Of a DNA stretch of 64,000 nucleotides, positions 55,570 to 64,000 are shown piece after piece. Below the pieces are notes generated by a model. It was given only the letters and a program-made list of their open reading frames with translations, had not been told where the DNA came from and searched no databases. The position numbers were made by a program, and so were the translations under genes. The DNA comes from Tetrapyrgos nigripes (taxonomy: Eukaryota; Basidiomycota; Agaricomycetes; Agaricales; Campanellaceae): NCBI GenBank assembly GCA_013368315.1, contig JAACJM010000002.1:372001-436000 (forward strand), written 5' to 3'. Each line of letters begins with the position of its first letter. The first letter of the stretch is position 1.

Positions 55570-57753
55570 ATGGCCCCAGTAGGAGGAAAGCGCAAAAGCA
55601 CTACTGCTGCCTTGGACAGTGGCGATGAAGATGGTTTAGGCTCTGAAGAGTACGAAGTCCAAGTCACCAAACGTACGCTTCGCTCCAGAGCATCAAATCC
55701 ATCTGGCAACAAAAAGGCCAGGACCAGTACAGGTGCCCAGACACGAGGTGAGCTGTTTCCCATATTTCTTCAAGTATCTTCTAATGAAATGACTACAGGT
55801 AAAGAGGATTGTAACGATCGTGCCTCACAGCTGGCCCTGTTGGAAAAACAGGCGAAAGCATTAAGGAGACAAATAGCTCAGCAGAACACTGGTAGGTATC
55901 AATTAAATACTGTGCCCATACCTGCTCACTTACGCTCGTAACTTATCTAGCTGCTGCTCGTCGACGTCTTCGAGAGGATGAGGAAGAAGCCGATGGCTAC
56001 AACAATGATGACGATGACGATGACGCCAATGATACCATGCAACTTGATGACGAACTTGATGTCGAGAGTGAAGATGAACCCAGGTATGGTCCAGTTGACA
56101 CTGAGGAGGATACAATCCAGTTCGCACCTGTTTCTGCAGTACGTCTCGCGCTGTTCTATATATGGAGGTACCCTTTTAACGCTTGATCAGTTCACCCCAT
56201 TGCCTACTATGACAACTCCTGCCCCGCCTCACCTTGATTTGATGTGACTCTGCCGTAAGCAAGCACCAAAGGCACCTCCAAAAACACCTCGCAATGCGTA
56301 CATGTCCACTCCGGTGCATGATGACTCTGACCCAGAGGGCTCAAGTGTGAACGTTCCTCAGCAGGACAGCTGGGCAGACTCAACTCCTACAGCTATTAAT
56401 GCGTCTGCATCAGTACAAAACACTCCGGTAAGCATCCCTTTTCACCTATAACTCTTCTGATCAGGAAAAAAACTCTACTGGGCATTCTCAGCTGTCGTCA
56501 ATGGCAACATTAACGGTCACGTCAACGTCGGCTGGATCTGCTGCCGACATCATTTCCAATTCCAACAACATTCCTTTCCTCTCCTTCGATCCCACGTACA
56601 AGCCTGGTGGTAGAGCTACAGCTGAAGACTATGACTCTGATGGCAACGCCATCATTCTGCGTGCTTGTGCTTATTATGAGAGCAAGATTCTAGGGGTTCA
56701 AGGGTTTCCAGAGCGTGCAACCAGGATTGGGTGGGCTAGAAAGGGTTTTAAGGACGCGTGTAGGGTTGCTGGGAAAAAGTATCAACTTGATACAAGGGTT
56801 GAGACACTGGTAAGTCATTGCTATAGTGAAGCACAGTGTGCTTACTGCCATCCTCAGATACGTAGCCGCGGTAGTCGCATCCGCGGTGACATGCTCAAAT
56901 ATGTTGAGGAAGCTTTGATGTCTACCTTTGGCTTCAAGAAGGACTCTACCAGCAAGAAGGCCAAGAAGAAAACACTTGCACTATATGAGGGGCTGTCTGA
57001 CAATATGACTTTTGCTTTCAAAGTGAGTGCTTGTCCTTCATTGAATCATCGATTCCGCATTAAGGGATTGGAATCAGGACACTGCCAATCGTACTGGTTT
57101 TGGCGAGAATCACATCTTTCAGTTAATTCTCCGACTTGTATGTTTTACAAAAGGCCAAGACTCGCATGGAATTGTCTTCGCTCGATTTTTTAATCCTGTT
57201 TCTATAGAAACTCTCGCATTGTTCATGACACAGGTATATGTATTTCTCTTCTTTGAAGGCTAGCAAGACTTGCTAATGACCTTTCATTCTAGATAACCCA
57301 TATTACGCAGCAGTGGTCTACTGGTGTCTACGTCAAAGCAGGTCCATTCACCGAGACAGGTACCAAGTCAATACATGCCAGTTTCCTTAAAGAGCTCCAT
57401 CAATGGCAAGAACTGAATGAAAGGGTTGTCACAAATATCCGGAAGCGAATGTATTCAAGAGCTCGGTGAGTTTTTGCTATTCTCGATGTACAGTTTACTG
57501 ATGCTGTGTATCCTACAGCGAGAAAGCCGGTATTGATCCTCCATTAGTCAAACCAGTGATAACTGGAGAACTTCAAACACGCATGGCGCAAGAGCTGGCT
57601 GGGCGTACTGGTGATACTGATACGGAAGACGACGATGACAACGACAACGAGGGAGAGGACAACGATGACAAGGAGAAGGATGAAGAGGCCGGACCAGGGA
57701 ATGGTAGTCAGGCGGAAGGAGAACGGGGTAATGTTGGTGTCAATGGTGAGTAG
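55570..57753 (+). CDS. DUF6532-like protein, partner gene of the Plavaka-type transposase, nine exons, 566 aa
   Basis: Exons are 55,570-55,747, 55,799-55,891, 55,951-56,138, 56,260-56,427, 56,465-56,809, 56,858-57,022, 57,078-57,233, 57,293-57,465 and 57,519-57,753. All introns are GT-AG (48-121 nt) and the frame is kept throughout. The N-terminus is basic/acidic and nuclear-like (TKRTLRSRASNPSGNKKART), followed by a short coiled coil (LALLEKQAKALRRQIAQQN) and an acidic run. The core has NAIILRACAYYESKILGVQG, FPERATRIGWARKGFKDACR, IRSRGSRIRGDMLKYVEEAL, NHIFQLILRLVCFTKGQDSH, VFARFFNPVSIETLALFMTQ and FLKELHQWQELNERV. This order fits DUF6532 proteins, which are common near mushroom transposons. 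The C-terminus is Asp/Glu-rich. Role unknown; it could bind DNA or help transposition. The fourth exon's acceptor (GTAAG at 56,259) is the least certain. Confidence 0.75.
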
Positions 57754-57759
57754 CTCGTG

Positions 57760-58155
57760 GGTGAATCTATGGGTACGGATAAGGAGTAGAGCTATGTATT
57801 CATCGTGTTATTATATACTATTTATTATATACGAGTCATCGTTTCTTCGCTCTTTTCTATGTTTTGGAAATTCCTACAGAGGATTCTAGTCTCAATTATG
57901 GCTCCTATCTTCACCTCTATAGAATACTTGGTCAACCCAGTCTTCGGAGACTCCTTAGGCTATACAGCATGTGCACTCGGTTACAGTGGATACGGAGGTA
58001 TTAGTGATGGTTACCTAGAACTATAGACTTACATGACAGAACTACGGACTACTACGTAGCTCTCAATAGTTGGGGACATTACTACACAACTATCACTACT
58101 ACAGAGTATACATAGGACTCTATATAAACTTAATTTTTTCCTGATGAGGGGTCAT
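57760..58155. other. Non-coding right flank of the Plavaka-type element
   Basis: AT-rich, with CTACGTAG, ACTACTACAG and similar words. I could not find a convincing TIR pair with the left flank (51,890-52,147). AGGAAAAAAT occurs in inverted orientation at about 51,878 and 58,138, which may be coincidental or mark the borders. Confidence 0.35.
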
Positions 58156-58770
58156 GTTCTGGAATGGAGGGACAACACCAGGTTCGTCAGTGGGGCCAGA
58201 GTCCTCCATGGAGGAACGTCCAGTATCACCTGGTGCACCACCTAGATCAAGAGAAAAGGTAAGGTCCATGGTCAGGTTAGGTACAGTTCAGGGACTGACA
58301 GTTCTGGTTGTTCCAGTTGGTATGGTCCGAGGCACCAGCGCTGTTGTGTGCCTGCCCAGGTTCTGCAGCTCTGCCATTGCTCTGAGGTCGGCAAGCTCCA
58401 GAATAGGCCTTTGGGTGCGACGTGGCATCGTTAGGGTCATCAGAGTTGCTTGGATCAGAGACATCTCCACCCATAGGGTGGTGACATGGCCTTGCTGGTG
58501 AGGCTTGATTTGGTGGGATGGCATGGTTAGGCTGGTCCTCACAGTAGGTGTGGATGGTAGTACTGGGGTGATCGGGTCAACAAACTGGTCATTGTCAAAC
58601 TTGGAAAGGTTACCGTTGCCAGTGTCATCACCAAGAGGCTGGATCCAGGAACAGTGATATCCACTAAAGGCAGATCCCCAGTTGCACATGTAAAATGACC
58701 GTCTCTACCACAGGAGCCATGACAGCGAGTGCCAAGGTCAGGTTGGAACAGTGGTTGGAGTGAAGACATC
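58156..58770 (-). pseudogene. Possible 5' section of DIRS-like element B
   Basis: Minus-strand frames read RRTQRPILELADLRAMAELQ followed by NLGRHTTALVPRTIP, and at the left end PFQNMTPHQE next to the Plavaka border. Composition (Gln/Pro/Thr-rich) resembles the gag-like N-terminal parts of DIRS elements, and the orientation agrees with element B. Frames shift several times. The assignment rests on position more than similarity. Confidence 0.35.
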
Positions 58771-60539
58771 AGTAGATAGGTAGAGTAAAACAGAAGAAGG
58801 CGAGAGCATACATGAGGTAAGAGGGAACACTAAACAATGTGCTCATAGAAATCGATGAAACAACAAGAGGATATTTGCTTAAGGATAGATATCCTTAAGG
58901 GGATGATGGACACGAGGAGGAAAGAGGAAGTTGGTCACATTATCGCGATGACAGACAACTTCCTTCTGAAAATATATTCTCTTTCCAATGTCATAGAATC
59001 TCACATTCAAGAGAAAGTTGTGAAATTACTGATTAACATTCTAGCATTTTTCATAAATCTGTAACATTATCCATGGACAGTTTTCCTGAAGGAGAAGTTG
59101 GAGAGCTTGGATTGATTCTGACGTACTTGGGAAATCAGAATCGAAACCCCTGAAGGCATCCTGGCAGTGGTGGATCATTTGCGTGTTTTTTTTTTTTGAG
59201 GGGTTCTTCCAGCATAACAACCAATAGTAGCGTTGGAGTAACATGTCTGAGTTAGGAATTAGATTCAACCTCGTACTAACAGGGATGCCCAGAAAATGCG
59301 GAGCCGTCAACAAGGTCCAAGAAAAGTGGCAAGTTGTTATTGTTGTTAGTAGAGTAGTATAGGAGAGGCTTGGAATATTGTCCAGACTTGGAGGATCGGT
59401 CAAATTGTTCCCATACCATCCCTGTCCTCCTCCTCAATATACGGTCAATAGGTCCATTCTCCTCAACGCCTTTCACTTTCCTGTCCATTTGAAGTGTTGC
59501 ATTTTGACTTTCCATTTGTTGCTTGAACTTCCAAGGGGCTAGCTTGTCCTATGAGTTCTTCAGGTGGTACGATACAAGGTGCGTAGTGTCCTGTTCAACT
59601 TTCTATCAACACATATACTGAGCTACCCTACTCAGCACTTTCAACATAGGGGTCTGGCTCTGAGAGACTACTGAGCTATTCCATTCTCACAGATCCACCT
59701 TTGTTTTCGTGATGCAAGGTGTACTGTGTATATCCTCTTTCCCCATTGCATTTGAGTCACTCATTCTGCTATCTTTCTAGGTGGTACCAGATGATGCAGT
59801 TGCCTCACAGTCCTTTCTGTGAGTGTCTCATTCCTTCTCCTATAACATTCACTTAAGCATCCCAGTCTCGCCTTTTATCTCGGCTTTCACTACAGCAAGT
59901 ACTTCAGATAATCTTTCTCATGTCACTCAACTGATGACAATTTGTATCTTAGCTTGGTTATTCGTTCACTTTCTTAAATGTCGTCAACCTTTTGGAGATC
60001 TGGGGCCATGTCATGGGTTGCAGGAGTACAAGGAGGAGGAGAAGGAGGAGAGCCCCAGAGGCAACTGTAGTTACTGTAGTACTACCGTTGTATTTAGCAG
60101 AACAAGCCTGGGCAAACCCCAGAAATAGATCTATATTGTAACAAAACAAATGACGGCGAACGAGTACAATACAAAGCATTAATACATTAGATCAGAACCC
60201 CATATCAAAAAAATGAAGGAGACCGTAGACCTGTTACTAGGTCCCTCTGAATATCGAGATTGAAAGCAGAGCTATCCTCAACAGAGGGACCTGTCGATTT
60301 GGTCATTTTTTTGGCTGGTACAACATGTGACATCATAGGAGGTCATGCATATATCATGCACCTTCTTTTTTTGGTCTCTTCCATTTGTGGAATGGCTGTG
60401 TATTGTATTGTAGGGCTGTGTTCTAATTAAAATCTCCTTTCCATCTTGCCCCCCGTCTTCTACCTCATCTGAAGGTCAGCTTTAAACATGTCTTCTCCAC
60501 AATGGCCCAATGCAAGATGTCAGATGCTTGTGGGGAGGC
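58771..60539. other. No gene recognised
   Basis: Includes a T-run at 59,188-59,200 and a GGAGGA-rich stretch near 60,030. A minus-strand frame of 120 codons (59,041-59,403) has no domain I recognise. The right end is the edge of the Gypsy 2 LTR. Confidence 0.4.
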
Positions 60540-61044
60540 TGTCAAGGTTGTCGATACACTCAATAACCACCCAAGTCACACAATACGAGAAAACCGGTTA
60601 CAAGGAATAGATTGAGAGAGAGAGAGATAGAGAGATATGGAGTAGTAAGCAGACTATGCTCTACACTGCGTAGTAATAGTACAGAGTGGAGACAAAGTGA
60701 ACGAACTAAAGAGTAGGTTACAAAGTTAGTAGGTATATAAGTGATATGTGAACAGATGGGAAGAAGTCGGTAATAATAAACGGTACCATGTGGAGATGTC
60801 AAAAGTGAGAGAATAATAGGTTAAATATGAGATGAAGGTACTGGATCATAAAGAATGATTGACAGTGGGAACATCCGTGGAGATAGAAAGCGGAGGAGAT
60901 AAGTATGTGAGTCATAGATCTGGGAAGATGGTAACTATAGACGATGATGGGAAACAGTTGATGTTTATGGGGTTAAAAGTAAATAGAGTGGTAAAAAGGA
61001 AAAGAATAGAAAAGAAATGAATAGGCGGGGTGTGATTCGTGACA
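60540..61044 (-). repeat. 3' LTR of Gypsy element 2
   Basis: On the minus strand it starts TGTCACGAATCACACC and ends ...GTTATTGAGTG...CTTGACA. It shares AATAACCACCCAAGTCACA with the Gypsy 1 LTR near its left edge. It contains TATATA at 60,734-60,739 and an AGTTCGTTCA 32 nt downstream (60,707 to 60,698), the counterpart of the Gypsy 1 RNA start. Confidence 0.85.
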
Positions 61045-61055
61045 ATACCCCCTTC

Positions 61056-61547
61056 TTAAGACGAGCTTTCACCGGAGCTCGGGAGACAGTCCGTCCAGTG
61101 TTTCACCCATTGTTTGCAAAGTCGCTTGTCCAACTCCTGCTGTTCTGGCCAATAGTCGGTTAAGTCGCCGGGTTCGCTCCATCCCGTGATATTGGTCGCA
61201 GAACCCCAGCCTGGTGCATCCCATCCATCATTGTCGTCGTTTTGTAGGATGATGTGTGCACCCCATACACTGCCGTCTCCCCATCCAAGGTTCCCTCTGT
61301 GCTCTGCTCGTAGGGATGTTCGATGAACTACACATGTAGCTCTATGCCCTCTTCCCAATATACATCGCCCTGGTCCATCCTCTCCTCCCCATGTACAACG
61401 TCTGCATCTGTTATGAGGTCCTTGGTGTTGCTTCGAAAGTTGACATTGACAGCCTGACCGTCTTCTGTATGTACAACGTCCCCCGTTTGTTGGGTGTGCG
61501 AGGGATGAGTTCTGAGCGGTGGAAATGGTAGAGGAAGCAGTTGACAT
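61056..61547 (-). CDS. Cys/Trp-rich accessory protein of Gypsy 2, 163 aa
   Basis: Open from ATG 61,547. It starts MSTASSTISTAQNSSLAHPT, followed by a Cys-rich segment (GGRCTYRRRSGCQCQLSKQH, RCRRCTWGGEDGPGRC, RGHRATCVVHRTS) with seven Cys in about 55 residues. A Trp/Asp/Gly-rich segment follows (NDDNDGWDAPGWGSATNITG) and the tail is QQELDKRLCKQWVKHWTD. In all it has nine Cys and nine Trp. The start and tail match the decayed ORF of Gypsy 1. No signal peptide or membrane segment, so it is not an envelope protein. The Cys pattern suggests metal or nucleic-acid binding. A TATA box lies about 90 bp upstream. Confidence 0.65.
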   Translation of the reverse strand: MSTASSTISTAQNSSLAHPTNGGRCTYRRRSGCQCQLSKQHQGPHNRCRRCTWGGEDGPGRCILGRGHRATCVVHRTSLRAEHRGNLGWGDGSVWGAHIILQNDDNDGWDAPGWGSATNITGWSEPGDLTDYWPEQQELDKRLCKQWVKHWTDCLPSSGESSS

Positions 61548-61599
61548 TGCGGTAGTGGGAGTATGAGTGGTTGTTGTTTGACTGGTAGTAGTGGGCTTT

Positions 61600-61851
61600 A
61601 GTCCTATTGTTCTTCCCCCTGGTGTGGTATCCTTTTATAGTTGTTGCCAAGTAGTGATGTATGTACCAAGCGAGCGGCCAGTTCACCACCTGCAAACAGA
61701 TTTTGACTGTGGACACCATACAATGTATCAGTGTTGTTGGGGCGGAGTGTTAATGAACGGGGAAATGCGATGGATGAATGATGACGGAATTCCGAGTTTA
61801 GTTGTCTGGTGGAGTGGGAAGGAGAACATAGAACACTAGCAATTCGTGACA
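61600..61851 (-). promoter_or_regulatory. LTR-like (U3) relic with TATA upstream of the accessory ORF
   Basis: On the minus strand AAGGAGGAACAA, a polypurine tract, is followed at 61,851 by TGTCACGAATTGCTAGT, nearly the same as the LTR start of Gypsy 1 (TGTCACAAATTGCCAGT in its 5' copy). About 210 bp further a TATAAAA (61,634-61,640) occurs, and the accessory ORF starts 87 bp later. The true 3' LTR of the element is at 60,540-61,044, so this is an internal copy. The pol frame runs through it as LKGGTMSRIAS. Confidence 0.6.
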
Positions 61852-61899
61852 TTGTTCCTCCTTTAAGTTGTGCTTTCGTTTGAAGCACACGGGTGCTCC

Positions 61900-62540
61900 G
61901 CCATATATCTCCTATAGTGACTCCCAATGAGTGCACTGTTGTTCCCAGTCGTATGAGGTTCATTGGTTGATAGGCATTTGGATGTTGTTGGTGGAAGGTT
62001 TCAATCATATCTTTTAGCTTCGTCAGTCCTGATGCTGGTTCCCATGAATTTTCTGAGTCAGCATAGTCTAGCCATTTGACAAGGTATTGTACTCCCCGAC
62101 AGCTCCTCGTTGGTTTTGAATCCAAGATTGCTTCTACATCGTATTCATTGTCTTCAGGGAGTAATTCAGCTGGTTCTCCCAGGTAGTTTACTCCATGAGC
62201 TTTGGTTTCTTTGTATGGCAATAGAAGTGAAGCATGGAAGACCAGATGAATCCGCCAGGTATTCGGTAACCTGAGTCGATAATTGACTTCACCAATAACA
62301 TCAGTGATTTTGAATGGGCCATGACGACGATTTGCCAACTTAGCTTTTGGCCTCATTGTCTTCAGATTTTTTCCATCTAGTAACACCTTGTCTCCAACCT
62401 TAAATTTCATCCCTCCATTCATATGGTCCTTGTTTTGTTCCTTCATCGTTTCCGCCGCAATTGACAGACTTGCTTTTAGTTCTTCTCGGAGTATGTCCAA
62501 ATTCTGAAGGCGTTCTTTGACTTTTGGCACATGCAAAGCT
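61900..62540 (-). CDS. Integrase C-terminus and chromodomain of Gypsy 2
   Basis: An open frame of 310 codons (62,536-61,604). It has VPKVKERLQNLDILREELKA, KFKVGDKVLLDGKNLKTMRP and RHGPFKITDVIGEVNYRLRL (GPF/Y-type), then WRIHLVFHASLLLPYKETKA. The chromodomain is EYDVEAILDSKPT, VQYLVKWLDYADSENSWEPA and DMIETFHQQHP. The frame continues 80 residues beyond into the LTR-like relic, so the natural end of pol is uncertain. Gypsy 1 carries TGA at two Arg positions that are kept here. Confidence 0.8.
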
Positions 62541-62560
62541 GGATTGATTGTAGGGAAGAG

Positions 62561-63280
62561 TCAGGGTAGATATCCATGGAGTAATTCAAAGGGCGATTTT
62601 CCAGTTGCTGGATGGACTTGTGTATTGTGGCAGAACTCAGTGTAAGGTAGGTATTTAACCCAATCATCTTGGCGGTAATAACAGAAGGTCCGAAGATATT
62701 GTTCGAGTTCTTGATTGAACCTTTCTGTCTTGCCATCCGTTTGTGGATGATAAGCTGTACTGAGTGCCGAGGTGATACCTAGCTTAGCGTATATTCCTTT
62801 CATTACTTGGCTTGCAAATTGAGGTCCACGGTCGGATACCATTTTGTACCACAAGCCATATCGTCGCCAAGTGTTATCGAATAGGAGGTCGATTGTCCCA
62901 TCACTGTCGATATCCTTTCTGCATGAGGAGATGACAACCGTTTTTGTTGAACGATCGACTGTGACATGAATTGCATTAAAGCCGTCACATTCTGGCAGAT
63001 CCGTGATGAAGTCGGTTGTAATCGTGTGAAGGGTCATTCTGGTATCTCGTTCAGGATTAGTGGTACATGCGCCAGGTGATTATTTGCCTTGGTTAACTGA
63101 CAAGTAGCGCATCCTTCAACATAGTCACAAACAAATACTGACATACTAGGCCATCAGAATTCTCTGCTAACGAGTTCGTACGTCTTGAATCGTCCTGGAT
63201 GTCCTGCGGTAAGGCTGTCATGGTGCATTTTCACAATATCTCGCCTGAGCTGTTGGTCGTTTGGGACATAGATCTTTCCT
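62561..63280 (-). pseudogene. Integrase core of Gypsy 2
   Basis: The frame 63,037-62,561 has TTDFITDLPECDGFNAIHVT (first Asp), KMVSDRGPQFASQVMKGIYA (second Asp) and HPQTDGKTERFNQELEQYLR (Glu), the complete DDE triad. It ends STGKSPFELLHGYLP-like (PATGKSPFELLHGYLP), with a TGA just after. The zinc-finger half (about 63,240-63,050) contains stops (a TGA at the second Trp of the usual EFWWPGM) and a frameshift. Confidence 0.8.
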
Positions 63281-64000
63281 CAGAACAGGATGATTCCATC
63301 TTCATAATTCCATTCCTGCAGGTTTTTTGCCAACGCGCGCGGTCTGTTGTTAAAAATAGTTTGTAATGCACTCACGACTTCAGCATCCTTCTTTGGGCAG
63401 TCTTTAATTCGCCTTCTCAACTCTGTATCTCCAATTGCGATTACTGTTCCTGGCCTCGTCGCTCGGATTCTGAAGAATTTGGGATCTAGCAAGACCCTAT
63501 CCTTGTTGTTGTTCTTGATTCCCTCTTTATGGTCTGGTCTTCGAGAGAGCAGGTCACTCCGATTAAGGCTTCCGGGTTTGTGAGTGAGCGTGAAGTCGAA
63601 TCTAGTCAGAAACAAGGCCATTCTTGCTTGTCATCAGCTGAGTTTCTGAGCGGTAGTGAAGTATCTGAGGTTGTCGTGATCAGTTAAGATTTCAATAGTA
63701 TGTGGCCTGCCTTCAAGGTAGTGTCGCCAGGCTTCCAGTCCGCGTATGATTGCCAGCAGTTCTTTATCGTGAATGTCGTAGTTCCACTCAGTTTCGGACA
63801 AAGCTTTCGATAGATATGCTATGGGATGCCATTTCTCATCCAGCCCTTGTTGCTGTAAGATACCTCCTGTAGTGTAATCTGACGCATCAACTTCTACTCG
63901 GTACAGTTTAGAATGATCGGGCATAAGGAGGATTGGAGAAGACGTGAACATATCTTTGAGTGCCTGAAAGGCTCTTTCGGTTTCATCTGACCATCTCCAT
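63280..64000 (-). pseudogene. RNase H and connection domain of Gypsy 2 (partial at the window edge)
   Basis: SKLYRVEVDASDYTTGGILQ (catalytic Asp), [20 protein letters not shown] (Glu) and IEILTDHDNLRYFTTAQKLS (Asp) are in one frame. Two consecutive TGAs at 63,628-63,633 stand where the family has two Arg before QARMALFLTRF. The frame then continues as HKPGSLNRSDLLSRRPDH and on to EWNYEDGIILF. RT would lie beyond 64,000. Confidence 0.8.

Larger units (their letters stand above)
60540..64000 (-). mobile_element. Gypsy chromodomain LTR retrotransposon 2, 3' part, runs off the window
   Basis: From right to left on the minus strand: RNase H (cut by the window end at 64,000), integrase zinc finger and DDE core, chromodomain, an LTR-like relic, an accessory ORF, a polypurine tract (AAGAAGGGGG) and a 505-bp 3' LTR. 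Pol is related to Gypsy 1 but clearly a different lineage: the LTRs share only short blocks. It has fewer stops than Gypsy 1. Confidence 0.85.

Noticed and set aside
61411..61719. 102-codon minus-strand ORF overlapping the accessory gene
   Set aside because: Different frame from the conserved MST...DKRL protein and spans the TATA/leader region.

Overview
The window looks like a repeat-rich stretch of a basidiomycete genome, almost certainly Agaricomycetes. The grounds are short introns of about 50-60 nt with GTRNGY donors and CTAAC-type branch sites, a Plavaka-type transposase paired with a DUF6532-like gene, DIRS-like retroelements ending in a tyrosine recombinase, chromodomain Gypsy elements, and a helicase fused to a ubiquitin-peptidase-like domain. 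The species cannot be named from this window. No rRNA, convincing tRNA or CRISPR was seen. Family names rest on motif recognition by eye; no database search was run.

Layout: 0-19 kb is mostly non-coding and carries short terminal-inverted-repeat (TIR) elements, several with readable target-site duplications (TSDs): 5.3-6.0, 8.54-8.67, 8.7-9.5, 12.7-12.95 and 16.35-17.2 kb. It also holds dispersed repeats, two decayed gene fragments (TPR-like near 8.4 kb, F-box/LRR-like near 17.8 kb) and one small candidate secreted Cys-rich peptide gene (11.0-11.25 kb). 19.8-22 kb is a helicase/peptidase pseudogene. 24.2-25.2 kb holds the only clearly intact host-type gene, a UbiA-family prenyltransferase with four exons. 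26.4-27.4 kb is a probable membrane-protein remnant cut by a hAT-like MITE.

30.5-37.1 kb is DIRS-like element A on the minus strand (gag-like, RT, RNase H, tyrosine recombinase). It is interrupted by a 1.9-kb hAT element that is itself interrupted by a 393-bp hAT-like MITE, both with exact 8-bp TSDs. 39-40 kb is an orphan Plavaka-type C-terminus. 40.5-58.8 kb is a second DIRS-like element, B, minus strand, split by a complete LTR Gypsy element (43,381-51,411) and by a Plavaka-type transposon (about 51.9-58.15 kb). The latter's two genes, a transposase and a DUF6532-like protein, are head-to-head and read as intact. 60.5-64 kb is the 3' part of a second Gypsy element that runs off the window.

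Most points of interest concern the mobile elements. Gypsy 1 has a primer-binding site exactly complementary to its predicted RNA 5' end, which suggests self-priming. Both Gypsy elements carry a small Trp-rich ORF between the chromodomain and the 3' LTR, and in Gypsy 2 it follows an LTR-like U3 relic with its own TATA box. Gypsy and DIRS copies show Arg-to-stop and Arg-to-His/Trp changes that look like CpG deamination, whereas the Plavaka pair is undamaged.
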